Origin: Delphinus delphis
Lineage: Eukaryota > Chordata > Mammalia > Artiodactyla > Delphinidae
Direction: 5' to 3'
NCBI RefSeq assembly: GCF_949987515.2
Contig: NC_082684.1
Location: forward strand, 19,149,701 to 19,213,700
Length of the DNA: 64,000 nt
The notes beneath the pieces are model-generated. The model worked only from the letters and a program-made list of their open reading frames with translations, was not told the origin of the DNA and did not search any database. Below, one piece after another: positions 22,656 to 35,375 of the stretch; position 1 is the stretch's first letter, and each line of letters opens with the position of its first letter. Position numbers and translations under genes: made by a program.

Positions 22656-24307
22656 AAACCCTGTAATTTATTTTATCCTGTAAACATAAGACTTAATTAA
22701 CTATATGTGAATTATTAGAACAAGCTCATCACTTATACTAATGGGAAGAGTTCTACTTTCCTGAAAGTAACATGTGCTCTATTTGAAGTTTCAACCTGCT
22801 TTACTACTGGGCAAACAATCTTTTAATTCATGTACTCTTTATTTTTTTTTTTTAAAGGATCACAGTTTGAGAGGATCCAGAGGGAATATATGGGAAATCT
22901 CAGGCTTGAACTTTCTAAGATGATAGCATTTTAAAGAAAAACAAACTAAAGTACAAAGCAAAAACAAAATCCAAAAGTTAAGTCTTTAGTTCATAGTAAA
23001 TTCATTACTGTGGACAGGTTTCATCAGTCACAAAACTCACAAGATGTAGCTTGAAGGATGAGTAGATTTTTTTAAAATTCCTTTTGTTTGCCTTTTTCCT
23101 CTTCCCTTCTATCTCCCAATGCCCCCTTCCTTCTTCTTCTTCCCTTTCCCTCTCTTTTCTTTACTGTTCTCTTTCTCTCTGTCTCTCTCTCTGTTTCTGT
23201 CTCTCTCTCCCCCACCCCGTTTGCTCTTAAAAAAATGTTATTATTTGGTGCAAAAGGTACCACTTTTTTCTTGGGTGACCATGGTATTTTGATGCCCATT
23301 ACCATATTTGTGACTTCTCATGCTCTAAACTTCATTTTAAGTCTCCAAATTGAGGAGTATGATAGAGCTGCATCCTATAAGGGGCAGCAAGCATCAGGAC
23401 ACTGTCATCAACATTTTATTCATTTTTTTGGTGCAAGAAATGTTATCTCTATTCTCAAACAATTTTATAAGTTTAGTGAGTGTTCTGGGATAATTTTGTT
23501 ATTGTCTAATAGAATAAAAACAATTAACAGGTAGAGAATTGTGTTAAAGTTTTCACTGAGAAATAGAACAGAATTTTTTCCTTTCACAAATTAGTTGCTA
23601 GGAATAAAATTCGGAGATGTAATAGAATTGGATACAGCAAATCTCCCATCTCAAACTGGATACGCTTGTACAGAACTAATTGGATTTTAAGCCTCAGTGA
23701 TAAAGTCAAATGGAAAATTCTGAGGTTTTTGGAATTCTAATCCTAGGTAATCATATACATAGTTACTTGTATATGAATGTGTGTTGAATGCATGAGTGAA
23801 CTACTTAACTGTTGATGATTCTTCTGAAATAAATGACAATGTGCATAACCACCTCTTTTTTTCCCTTTTTGGGAAATTCTTTTACTTACCTATAAACTTA
23901 GCAATACATGAAAGCATTATTAGTAAACATTTATCTAGCATCTATGTTTTTGAGTTGGGAGAGAGTTTCAAAATATTACCTATTAAGATTTAGAAGAGCA
24001 CCGTGTAATCTTTAATGGTTTCAAATACCCCACATGCTTCTGTGGGTCAACAGGAGCTTCATAATTATCTAATATTTAGAATGCATCTTTCACTCAACTA
24101 ACTAAATAATTCAACTTACTCAATTATTTTCTTCATTATACATTTTTTTCACATCAAAAAGAATAGGGATTAATGCCAAGAAGTTACATACTAAATTTTT
24201 TTAAGGATAAACTTCCAGATAATTTTTTGAAACATATGTTTGAATATGGGTAAGCTTGAAAGTTTTACACTAGGTTTGGCTTTTCCCTAGTCAGGTATGA
24301 AGGTAAA
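22656..24307. other. Unassigned sequence with a pyrimidine-rich patch
   Basis: A C/T-rich tract lies at about 23076-23219 and produces low-complexity shadow frames on both strands (Leu/Ser-rich plus, Arg/Glu/Lys-rich minus). The rest is unrecognised. Confidence 0.45.
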
Positions 24308-24341
24308 ATGCGCACACACACACACACACATATACACACAA
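24308..24341. repeat. (CA)n microsatellite, alternating purine-pyrimidine
   Basis: Strictly alternating purine/pyrimidine run atgcgcacac...tatacacaca of 34 bp. Confidence 0.9.
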
Positions 24342-27300
24342 ACTACAAATCACGTAGGAAAAGACCTATATTATCTGCATTTCACGAGTAGTGAAAAGCA
24401 CTTAAATTCTTAAAAATACTTTTTATTATATGAAACTGAGGGTTCATTCTTAAATGAAACTCTCCTTACAAAGATTTCATTAAAGGATTAAGTAACAAAT
24501 ATTGAAGACTACCCTGCTGCATTCCTGGATTTTAGAAGTTGAGTCATCTCATTTAGTGATGTGATCTGGGAAACAGGAAACAAGGGTAGTTTTCACAGCT
24601 CCTTGCTTCCTTCTGATGTTTGAGATTTAGAAGTTTAGGACTTATAGATAGCCTTTGCACGTGGCCACATCAGAGAATCTAAGAACAGTGGGAGTGAACT
24701 TTGCTAACCGTTATAGTTCCAAATGTCTTTGAAACAGAAAAAATACACTCTAATTCAGGAACAAAGTCTATAGTTGGATACCCAAATTTAACATGGTAGA
24801 ATTACAAGTGTGATGAGTTTTAGGTGTAGTCTAGCCCAACCTGTTCATGTTCTTTTTGAAGAAACTGATGTCTAGAGTGGATTCATGATTGACCTTTAGC
24901 CACAAGTCAAGTAACTAACAGTACTTGTCAATGTCTGGCTGACCCCCTTTGCCAAGAAACTATACTTTAATAATAAAAAGTGTCCTGGAGGAGAGAAGAC
25001 CTGAGAGTTATATATTCATCCTTACCAGGCTGTTTCATTTCACCTTATAAGCAATTGATTAAGTGGCCTTAAGTCCATTTGGCCATGAGTGTGATACAAT
25101 TATAAATAAAGGATGGGACAATGAAAGCCAGAAGCTAGATAAGGAGGGCTGGATGGCTTTCAACAGTGTCCACTACAGTAGTGAAATGCAGTTGCTCTGT
25201 GGAGTCTTGAAATTTACCATTACTCTTTCCCCCCAAACAAAGCAAGCAATAAATAAATAATACAAACAAAACCAAAAAATGATTTTTCTATTTTCAGAAT
25301 GTTTTATAAAAGAATACTGTGTTTGCCTTTATATTAAAATATAAAATTGCTGCTACAGAAATATGTCATTTTAACAACCACCCGGTGCCAGTGATATAGA
25401 GTAAGCCATAGGCAGAGTGTAGCACATAGAACACTGTGGTGACTGCCTTCATGCACATGAAAAGGCTGTACACATTCATTGTCATGGTCGATTACCAACT
25501 GTGTTGTTACTCAAAAAGACTTTATTTTCTTATCCAGGGCAAACCAAGGACTTTTGTGGGCTTTTTGGCTCTTGGCCTACATTTTACAGGATTCTAGGGT
25601 TGTGTTGAGAATTCAAAATGTGTAAGAGGCTCTCACTCAGGCAGCCAAATCACCAGGTAGAAAAGCTATAACTAGATGATGTTAGTATTTTCTCCAACAG
25701 CTGACAGACAGAGCAGCTGACTTTCAAAGAGTTGTTTTCATTAACTTACCTCCCACCCAGTGAAACTCAATTTGGGAAAAATTCCTCCACTTGCCTAGTA
25801 TCAAATCTTCTTCCCTAAGGTCTTAGTAAATGGGGCCTGGTAAAAACGACACCAAAGGGATTCCCTCATTTCAGACCAGTTTGTTCCTTTAATGAGGCTG
25901 AGCAAATCTTGGTGCTAATTTAGAAAATTCACATATTGCATAGTGGTATTCTTCCAGTATTAATGGCCCCAAGATATACTGCTTATTCCTCCATAGATCA
26001 TACTCTCTGCTCCTGTTTTCAGAATTAGTCCTGTTCTCCCCTCAGGTTTGCAAAACCTGCAGTAAATGTGTCAAAGTTGAGCTGGGGAGTGTGTTTAGAT
26101 GGAGGGGTGCGAGGCACTTCCACATATTAAACACAAGCAACATATCTATTGGCCAGGATTCCATCTTCTACTCCCGAGATGGAATCTCTGGCCGCATTGG
26201 AACAGGGCCTCAGGGCCTCTTCTTGCAGGGTCTCTTTATCACGACATCTATGTGAACTGAGTTTTCATGTATTACTGACACATTTGGGCCAGAAATGAGA
26301 AAATAAACACTAATACGTTAAACACACATCTGAAAGAGTGAAAAGAGTAGAAAGATTTCAGTTCAGGAGAGAAGGGAGGGGTGTCTTATAGCAATATTCA
26401 ATCTTGATGTAAGTTAATCTGAACCAGTAGGTTAGGAGATCTAAAACGGTTTCTTAAGGAAAAAAAAAATACAGGAAAACAAAAGAGGCAGTCTCCTTGG
26501 AGAGTGTCAACGTACAGAGAATGGAAAATAAAAAGCATAGTATCTAGATGTGAACAAGAAAAAAGGAAATGACATTATGACTCTCCATTGGATTCAAGGT
26601 GATTTTGAGAATGGATCAGCAGTTGAACCTGAAGTATAGATCCAGCACTGAACTGGATCTTTGGGGATGGCATGGAACTGGGTAAAACACAATCAGTGTT
26701 CTTGAAAACAAGACAGTCTCCTTTATTTGTTATTCTTTAATTCTAGCTCATTTTATTATCTATGGTGTTCCATTTGACATTTTATTTAATGTTGATGTTA
26801 TCAAATAACTGGGGGAAAGGTCACAAACATCCTGGGTGAAAGCAATTCCTTGAGTCCATATTGGACCTTTGGATTTTGATGTGTCCTCCAAATCCAACAG
26901 AGTATATACTCAGATTTTAAAAGTCCTGTGTATATCATGCTAAGAAGAGTCAGCCCCAAATTAGATTGCATGTGTGCTGAAATGTGGCAACTAAGTCAAA
27001 TAGTTAAGAAACAAATTTTGTTTATACAAAAAAATTGTTTTGCCTTAATTTTTCTTCTTAAGTATCATATAGAGATGCATGGTGATGATGTCAAATTTCA
27101 CTCATCAATAGCAACATTTTACCCAGTGTGGTGTGGCCCTCTGACGGGACAAAGTGCCCATTGTCCAGGAGTTAGGATGGTGTCATGGAGCTAGAACTTT
27201 TAGATATTTTTAGCTTTCCAAAGAGACAATACAAACTCATGCTCATTCCTAATTTGTTGGAAACAATTGCCATTTCTAGCCAGTGCATACTTGGCACAGG

Positions 27301-28319
27301 CAAAATCACATCCCATTTGTCTTTTCCTTTACATCATCTCCCCTTAGTCCCTGTTTTTTCTTTGCTTCTATGCCAAACAGATTTTGTTTTAACTCCTTGT
27401 TTTTATTTTTTTTTTGTAACCCATCACTAACTTCATAACCCTCGAGACCCAAGAAGTTAATGTGTGGCATACAGATTTTGTCATATGCTTGTTCTTCCCA
27501 ATTGTTATTCAAATTGCCAAATGGGATTTGATGGCTAACCACCAGCCCAGAAAACAAGCTGGGCAACAGGCACATTGCAAACCAGAAGGACCAGTACCAG
27601 GATAAAAATTGATCCACAGACTTGCAATTTGTAGCCAAGAAGGGAGTTAAATGATGCCCTCATTAAGATTCAGAAAATCAGTGTTTTGTGGTAGGGTAGC
27701 CAATTAGAATAGCTCCAAAGGTTTAGAAAAAATTTCCCACCACTACCACTGTGGCAACACTATTAACAAATAAAAAGAACAGAATTGTTTTCCCTTGGTT
27801 GTTAAAAAATTAAAATTTCTCACTTTGTGGCTGGCTGCAATCTAGATCCACATTTTTCTTTGAAGGACAGTGTTTTATAAAATGCTTTATTGTATGTGCC
27901 AAGACCAGAAGCAGATTCTTAGAGGACCCAAAAAAGTTTAAGCCAAATTTCTCCCCAAGAGAGAAGAAGGGAGATGGATTGTGAACAGTAAGAATAATAA
28001 ACTAACTCTGAAGGCCATTGGAAGATACTCATCTAAACATGTAAATGTACAATATAGTAAGCATTTAAGAGGCCCAAGCCAAAGGATGAATGGTCCTACC
28101 ATGCTAACAAAAATACCATAATTTCATAATTCATTCTTAGTGAGTGCTCCAGAGAAGTCTCTTGACTTAATGTACCCTAATCAAAAGATTTTTTCAAGAT
28201 ATCTCTGCTGGAACGTTTGGTGATGGGGACCATTGATTCTTTTCTCTCAGTTGTATATGTCAACAGTTTCTCTTCACAGCTACCTGGGTCCTGGGCTCTT
28301 CCTTCAATGTCAGGAGGCA
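24342..28319. other. Unassigned sequence
   Basis: No gene is supported. A weak MIR-like (minus) trace lies around 24810-24960. Short frames at 25063-25260, 26928-27194, 27185-27430 and 27306-27638 (-) have no recognisable family. The region around 26040-26250 is unique and more GC-rich. Confidence 0.4.
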
Positions 28320-28700
28320 TCACAACAGTTGTATCTGTTAGGATACTTTGGGTAGCAAGATACAGAAATCCAAACAAATTAACTCTAAAAATAAGAGAAT
28401 GGACTGATTCATATGACTAAAAAAATCAAATGATATAATGGACTTCAGGTATAGTCTTCAGGTAGGTAATTTGGGATATGATGCTATTTCTTTGAAAATT
28501 TTTACCTCTCGTCTACAATTTAAGTTTCATCCATAGGTAATTTTTTTCTCACAGTATCAAAATTATTTCAACAATATTGAAGGGTCTCCTGCAAGGCATA
28601 CATAGAAGCCTTCAGGTCATTCAGACTCAAGTAGGGAATTTGAATCCCTGACCTCATGCTGTTCTTTCACCTCTTGGTCCAGTGACATAAGAGCAACAAG
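28320..28700 (+). mobile_element. Possible ancient repeat, family unresolved
   Basis: The order ttgtatctgttaggatactt, tgggtagcaagatacagaaa and caaacaaattaactctaaaa resembles a common decayed mammalian repeat that begins with 'ggtggcaagtaacagaaa'. Weak, recognition by memory only. Confidence 0.25.
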
Positions 28701-28773
28701 CCAACCTTAATATATTCACATTAGTTTTCCAAAAATGTTCAAAAGTATCATATATACAGCAATCCAGCTCCTT

Positions 28774-28841
28774 CTTTTTTTTTTTTTTGTATTTTTAAAT
28801 TTTATTTTATTTATTTATTTTTTCAGCAGGTTCTTATTAGT
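28774..28841 (-). mobile_element. Very short L1 3'-end insertion (68 bp)
   Basis: T-run, then aaattttattttatttattt and cagcaggttcttattag, the reverse complement of a cetartiodactyl L1 3' terminus. It is bounded by an 8-bp TSD, agctcctt (28766-28773 and 28842-28849). An extreme 5' truncation. Confidence 0.7.
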
Positions 28842-28849
28842 AGCTCCTT

Positions 28850-29064
28850 GTTTCTTAGAAGTGGTTTATTAGGAGTATCCAGTGAAAGTATTTTGTATAT
28901 CTCTATTGCCAGATCACACCATGAACTATCTACTCCTAGAAATAGAGTCATTAGCATCTTTAAATCTAATCACATGAGAAAGCCAATTTCAGAGACTCCA
29001 GAAACAAATTAGGAAACTCATCCTTAAGATTCTATTCCTCTATAATCATTCCTGATAGCAAAAT
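28850..29064. other. Unassigned sequence
   Basis: Nothing recognised. Confidence 0.4.
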
Positions 29065-29124
29065 CTGCATTAGTGAGGGTTCTCAAGAGAAATAGAACCA
29101 ATAGTTTAGATAGATAGATAGATA

Positions 29125-29170
<46 letters not shown>

Positions 29171-29290
29171 GATATATAGGTAATGTATATACATGTCTAT
29201 ATAGGTATACCAATGTATAGATATATATGTACATATATCTGTATATAATGTACATATAAAGTACAGTAGTAAATAAAATACTAGTATTCC
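29065..29290 (-). mobile_element. End of an ERVL-type LTR with expanded microsatellite
   Basis: gcattagtgagggttctcaa then gagaaatagaaccaatag is the reverse complement of the terminal part of the same LTR type seen at 961-1544. It runs straight into (TAGA)4 at 29107-29122, a TG run and (TA)n at 29133-29168, then degenerate TA/GTA text. The rest of the LTR is not visible. Confidence 0.5.
29107..29168. repeat. Compound microsatellite (TAGA)n(TG)n(TA)n
   Basis: Direct run of the three units. The TA part is perfect for about 36 bp and is a candidate for cruciform extrusion and length instability. Confidence 0.95.
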
Positions 29291-29544
29291 CCTAGTATTT
29301 CATATTTACTGTATTTTACAAAAGTACTTATCTGTGAAGGACTCAAAAATAATAAAAAGAGAAAAAGAAACCTCTTTAACCAGAGATATTTTTGGGAATC
29401 ACTTGTATAGAACATTTTCTTTCACTGGACAGAATTAGCCACATACTCAAACGTGATATTATGTGTGCCTAAAACTAAAATGTAATGACCTTTAATGGCA
29501 TTGATATGCTGGATTTTTGAATAAGGAGAAAATTGTAACCAGGA

Positions 29545-32320
29545 ACCATGAGAAATATTAATCAATAGAAATAGGCTCAGAAGTATAGAAATGACAAAGT
29601 TAGCATATAAGAACTTTAAGACAACTATTATAAATATGGTTAAGAAAGTTATGGAAAGCATAAGTATAATGAGAGGAGAAATAGAAAAAAAAAAGAACTA
29701 TAAAAAAAGAACCTAGTGGAATTTCTATAGTGAATACTAGAATATCTAAAATGGAAAATTCACTATTTTGGTTTAAGAGCTTATGAGACACTGAAGAAAA
29801 GATAAGTGAAAATGAAAGAAAAATAGAATGCATCCAAATAAAAGGGAGAAAAAATGGTTTGGAGAAAAATGAAAAGTCCTCAGTTACTTGAAGGGAAATA
29901 TGAAGTGGTCTAACATATGCATAATTGGAATTACAAAAAGAAAGACAAAAATACTTATAAAACGTAAAATGTGTTTTCTAAATGCAATGAAAACAATAAT
30001 AGTTCAGATCAAGTAAGCACCATGAGCCCTACTGAAAAGAAGCAGAAAGAAAATACCCCAAAGGTCATAAAAGGAAAATTGATGGAAACTGGAAAAAAAA
30101 TCTTAAAATAAGCCAGAGGAAAAAAAGAAAATTATATATGGAAAACAAATATAAGAATAACTGATGACTTGTATAAAGAAACAATGCATGACAGAGACAA
30201 CAGAACAAAAATTTGTAGGTCAACCCATTCAAACCACACAAATAAAAAGGTAAAAATGTAAAGCCAAATACATGTAAGAGAATTATTCCACCACACTTGC
30301 ACTACAACTACTATAAATGGAAGTTCTTCATTCTGAAAGGAGATGGAACTACATGCGAACCTGAAGTTAAACAAAATGCACATACAGAGACACTGTGTTA
30401 CACATGAGATTTTTTTTTCTTGTTTGCTTATTTCAATTTTTCTAAAAGAATGGACTATTTAAAGCAAAACTAATAATATATTGTTGAGGTCTTAAAATAT
30501 ATAAAAATAAACTGAATATTGATAATATAAAGAAGGATGGGAATATAAAACTATGTTGGAGTGACACTGAAGTGGTACAATATTTGGGGGGATTATACTG
30601 TGATAAGTTAAAAATGTGTCTTATAAACCTATGAGGAACCACATACACACACACACACACAAGTTAAGAGAGGAGTGAAATGGAATGAAAAGTTACTATA
30701 ATAATTCAAAATAATACAGGAAAAAAATATACAGGAAAAAAATACATGGTACCACTATCAAGATGGTAGAATTAAACCCAAACATATTTATAATTATAAT
30801 GCATTTAAATAAACTAAAACATTATATAGCAAAAATTGTCAGAATGGATAAAATGCAGGACTACACTATATGCTGTCTACAAGCAACAAAATATATGAGA
30901 TATTTATATTTTAAATAAAAATAGCCATATAGATTAGAAGTAAAATGATGAAACAGACATGTCATGGGAAATGTAATCATTAAGTTGATGAAGCAGCTAT
31001 ATTTATATCGAATAAAGTTGGCCTTAGAACAAAGAATTTTACCAGAGGTAAAGAGCATGCACATTATATTGATAAAATTATTAATTTATGAAGAAACAAT
31101 ACTAAATATGTGTGCATCAAATAAGAACAATTTGAAAGATAAACCAAAAATTACGGAACACAAAAGAAAAATAAATATTCCATTTTAGTTGGAGATTTTG
31201 AGAATTATGAAAATACATAGAAAGTGTGAATTTTGAAGGTCTGAACAACACTGTTCTCCAACTCGATATCAAATTTTTATAGTACACCACACCAAACAAC
31301 TAAAGAATATACATATTGTTCATGTGCATGTAAAACATTCTGGACTGTATTCTGGACCATAGCACAAGTCTCAATAAATTTCAAATAATTGAAATTACTT
31401 GGTATTAAATTAAAAAGCATTAGTAGAACATCTGGAAACTAATGGAACAAATGTATAGAAAGTAAGCAACCCTATTTCATATAACTCTTGGGAAAAAGAA
31501 GAAATCACAAATAAAATTATAAAATGTTTTGAAATGTTAGATAATAAAAACTACAAAATGCAAAATTTACAGGATACAAGTAAAGCATTGCTTACAGATA
31601 TATTAATTATTTTATGTTTATATTAGAAAAGAAAGTTTTGAAATCAGGCATCAAAGCTCTACCTTAAGCTAGGAAAAGAAGAGCATATTAAACCCAAAGG
31701 AAGTAGACGGGAAAAAACAAAAATAAAAAACAGAAGAATAGAAACCTGAAATAAAGAAATTGGGCAAATAATAAAAATCAATGAAACCAAAACCTGGTTG
31801 TTTATAAGGACCAAGAAAATGATCAAGAAAAAGTGAGATCTATGCAAATTATGAATATCAGGCTGGGCATTAAACTGTAGGCAATACTATAGATTATACA
31901 AATAGACATTATAAAGACAATAAGCCTATATTATGGACAATTCATAGCAACATATTTGACCACTTGGATGAAGTGGACATACTTCTTGAAAGACACACAT
32001 TATGAAAATTGACAGAAGAAGAAATAATCTGAGTAGTCCAGCATAATTTCAATAATTAAAGTTTAATTATTAATAAACACTTTCTGACAAATTCTAAGCT
32101 CAGAGAGTTTTATTGGTTAATTCTATCAAATATTTAAGAAAGCTCTTTGAGAAAATAGAAGATCAGGGATCATTTTCAATTCATTTATGAGTTCAGGATT
32201 ACAGACAAAGACATTAAAACAATGAAACAATACAGCTTTCTTCAATAGCCCTCATGAGTACAGATACAAAAACTTTTACAGAATATCAGCAAACAGAATC
32301 CAGCAAATGGTAAAAGTAAG
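29545..32320 (+). mobile_element. Ancient L1M-type LINE-1, ORF1 to mid-ORF2, decayed
   Basis: Follows the L1M order. The ORF1 part is at about 29550-30200 (ttaagacaactattataaat, ctaacatatgcataattgga, ataagccagaggaaaaaaag). The inter-ORF spacer is at 30380-30660 (gataagttaaaaatgtgtct). ORF2 follows, with endonuclease-region text (actatatgctgtctacaagc near 30866, attctggaccatagcacaag near 31348) and early reverse-transcriptase text to 32310 (aaacagaatccagcaaatgg). Many stops and indels, so only short frames remain. No 3' end is present. Confidence 0.8.
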
Positions 32321-32415
32321 TAATTTGTCTCTATCCACTGCCTCCTCTACTTCTGACCTGGTTCACAGCTTGAGCATGGAAAAGATTGATGTAATATGTT
32401 GGACACCCTCAAATT

Positions 32416-32486
32416 AGAAAGAAAAAAAAACAAGAAGGAAGGAAAGAAGAAAGGAAGGGAAGGAAGGAGAGAAGGAATGAAAAGAG
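32416..32486. repeat. Purine (GA/GGAA) tract
   Basis: Nearly pure A/G run with GGAA units. It produces the Phe/Leu/Ser-rich minus-strand shadow frame at 32409-32600. Confidence 0.9.
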
Positions 32487-32624
32487 GTCTATAAGAATAC
32501 AGAGTGTGGTAAAGGGTAGGAGGAAGGACAAAGGAAGTAGAAAAACTGAAAATTTTATGATGATTTCAGAAACATAACCACAAGAATCTTTCAATACCAT
32601 TTTTATTTGAGAAGTTGTGTTTTA

Positions 32625-32694
32625 GTCTAGGCCCTCTATTAAAGTGACTGAAATGTAACTCATACAGGCTTAAGTGAAACACTTTCCCCCCTCC

Positions 32695-32744
<50 letters not shown>

Positions 32745-33170
32745 TAGGTTTATTTAAATCTGGAAAGTTTGAGATATTCTGAAATTCTCATAAGGATTAA
32801 GTCTCTCTATCACCTTAAACAATTTTTATTTATATTGGCTGGATTCTCAAACAAGCTTGCCAGGTTACTATGAAAAAGCCCCCAGAAACTCCAGAGTCAC
32901 AAGGTTCTTAGCACCAGCAATCCCAGAAGTAAAGAGAAACTCATTACCGACATCAATAGTGAATGCTGCAAAGGGGCTCTGACTTGCTGTGTGTTTAGGT
33001 CATGCACCCATTTCTGGAACTTTGATAAATGTTATCCACACACGTATCTCTCATTGGCCCTCTGGAACATCTGTCCTCTTCAAAATGGTCAGGGCCATGT
33101 TTCGATGATGCCATCTGGAGAAGGGGAATCTTCCAGAAGGGGAAAAAAAAAGTCTCAAAGGTAAAAGTAA
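32625..33170 (+). mobile_element. Possible ancient repeat containing a CA microsatellite, family unresolved
   Basis: gtgactgaaatgtaactcat, acaggcttaagtgaaac and, further on, ttctcattggccctctggaa resemble a decayed mammalian repeat in correct order. Weak; recognised by memory only. Confidence 0.25.
32696..32741. repeat. (AC)23 microsatellite
   Basis: Uninterrupted dinucleotide run. A candidate polymorphic marker with Z-DNA-type alternation. Confidence 0.97.
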
Positions 33171-33229
33171 ATGTCAGAGTTTATTTCATTCTTGTGTTTC
33201 TTTGTTAAGAATCTATGGAAAAAACATTG

Positions 33230-33540
33230 TGAATGGAGTTAGAAGACCTATGATATAATCCTGGCTAAACAACAGGCCAAAAAGTGCATGCTATGGGCCT
33301 ACGTTTTTCCTCATCTATCAAAAGAGATAAATGCAAAACAGTCACAATAACAACTACATTTATTGAATGCTTACTTGACAGGCAGTTTTAATATACTCAC
33401 CCAATGAAAAAGATCAAGTCTCTAGATATGATTATGAGGATCAAGTGAGATAAACTAGGTAAACTGTGTATCATAACACCAGGCACTTAGTAAGCACTCA
33501 GTGCATCTTAGATATCATCATCATTACTGCTCCAGCTGAT
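33230..33540 (+). mobile_element. MIR SINE relic, interrupted
   Basis: MIR head/core text tatgatataatcctggctaa and tttttcctcatctatcaaaa is followed by an unrelated insert of about 80 bp. The MIR 3' part then reads ggatcaagtgagataaacta, ccaggcacttagtaagcact, ending near 33510. Confidence 0.5.
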
Positions 33541-34129
33541 GGTATTAAAATTTCAATAAGAAAATATGTTATTTGCTAGCAGCTAATACAGCCTCAATAA
33601 ATGTTAGTTAAATTTGAATGTTTTAAATAGTATGTTGACAAATAGTTTTCAGTGACAAATTACACTATTGTGTACTATTATAATGAACTAAACTAATGGT
33701 ATTTGTAAAGATTGTAACAGACTAGTACAATAAATGATAGTGATATTCTAAATTTTCTTTTCATTTCCTCAAGACTTTTTGTCAAATCAACAAATCCTAT
33801 TTTAGAATAATCTTTTTTAAAAAGTATTTTCTATTTATTTGAGTGTGCCAATAGTATTAAAACAGTACAACTAAAATTTAGATGATCTCTTTATGTAACA
33901 GAAGATATCAATTCAAGAACAAGGGCAACTTACAAATGACATTAATGAGAATAAAGTGGAAATAATGGCAAATGAAATTATGTTGGCTTTGGATTAATGT
34001 TTAACAAGAGGAAATTCATTTTATTCCTCAAATACAATTATAGTGCTATTAATCCCTATTTGATGATCAAAAAATGGTCCCAGTATGACTGGAACATAGA
34101 GGGCAAAAATAGGATTGCATTATATTGAG
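33541..34129. other. Unassigned AT-rich sequence
   Basis: Nothing recognised. Confidence 0.4.
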
Positions 34130-34387
34130 ATTGAAAGTAGGCATAGATTAAGTGGTGCCACATAAATTAGCCTGACATTTTTAGAATATATCTCAAGGAC
34201 AGTGGGAAACCATTGGAACATTTGACATGATCAGATTTACATTTTCAGTAGGTTTATCTTCAACAGTGTGAAGAACGATTGGAAGAAGTCAATGCTGAAG
34301 GTGATCATTTCCAAATCAGTTGCTGCTGTCAATGAGTAAAATGATCTTAGCATGGAAGAAGGTGGCTTTGAAGATCTGAACAAACTT
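34130..34387 (+). mobile_element. Ancient interspersed repeat, unresolved family (left part)
   Basis: agtgggaaaccattggaaca and tttgacatgatcagatttac match the hallmark 'ggaagccattgga ... gacatgatctga' text of a common mammalian repeat, also seen at 48380-50250. It appears to resume beyond the LTR at about 34990-35200 (ttttggagatggatgtgaaa, gatgagatctcctggagaga). Confidence 0.4.
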
Positions 34388-34985
34388 GCTAAATACCGTT
34401 AAAAAGATTCACAGACACGTACATTTCAGATCTAGTTGGTTTTATTTAGTGAATCATGAATAGGGAAATATCCAGTCTAAAAAAATAGAGAGGAGCTTTG
34501 AAGAGTTGTACAAAGGGAGAGGGTTTTATTGACCAAAGTGAGGAGGAATGAAGAAGTTACCCTGGGCAAATGCTGATTGGTTAGCAATGTTACTTTACTT
34601 ATATGGGGCGAAACAAAGTTTCAGAGCTAGGTTATGATAAACTAAAGCTGTGCAGGCATATTCTGACTGGCTGGCTTTACATTTTGATTTCTTAACCTTG
34701 AGGCATTTACAGGCTTTAGTTTGGGTTTGCTTACATAAGCTGCTAAGGTATAGGAACCACTTGAGTCTATTGGCTTCCCTGTTTAATTTAACAACACTTA
34801 GAAAAATTGTGAATTATGATATTTTGGATATGTCGATAAGGGAGAAAGAGTGTCCAGAATCACTCTCAGGCTTCTAACTTGTTTAACTGGGTATATTGAT
34901 AGTGTGATTTCCTGAGACAGAGAACAGATAAGGCAGATGAGGCAGATAAGGCTTGCTGCATATTAATGAAAACCTGAGCTTTACA
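34388..34985 (-). mobile_element. Probable endogenous retroviral LTR (ERV, class uncertain), solo
   Basis: On the minus strand the block has LTR-like architecture: a start tgtaaagctcaggttttcat at 34984, caataaaaccctctcccttt (poly(A)-signal region, near 34530), then a U5-like CT-rich part and a second aataaaacc. It interrupts an older repeat, which supports insertion. I could not find matching TSDs, so ends and family are uncertain. No viral coding sequence is visible. Confidence 0.4.
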
Positions 34986-35204
34986 TGTGTTTTGTTTGAA
35001 GTCGATTAAAATAAAAAGGTTAATTAAGCAATTGAACATATAATTCTAGAATTTTGGAGATGGATGTGAAAGGCAGATATGGGAAAACACCATGACAGTG
35101 GATGAGATCTCCTGGAGAGAAAGTACAGCTTGATAAGAGACATGAACTTAGCACAGAATTTCAAGGATTTCTACCACTTAATATTATACAGACAATGTTT
35201 TTGA

Positions 35205-35375
35205 TTATGAAGCAATAGAAAAAGCTCTAGAGTATAAAACAGCATTCCAGGATTATGATCTCATTTGTTTTTTTCTTTTTTTTATTACCAACTTTTGTAG
35301 AAACTGGGGCTAATCAGTTAACTTTTCTGGGTCTTAGTTTCATTATTTGTAAAATGAAAATTAAATTATATCAGT
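35205..35375 (+). mobile_element. MIR SINE relic
   Basis: agagtataaaacagcattcc, then gctaatcagttaacttttct and ggtcttagtttcattatttg with tgtaaaatgaaaatta is the MIR core in order ('ttaacctctctgagcctcagtttcctcatctgtaaaatg'). Confidence 0.6.

Noticed and set aside
23072..23534. Ser/Leu-rich plus frame and Arg/Glu/Lys-rich minus frame
   Set aside because: Both are products of the C/T-rich patch at about 23076-23219.
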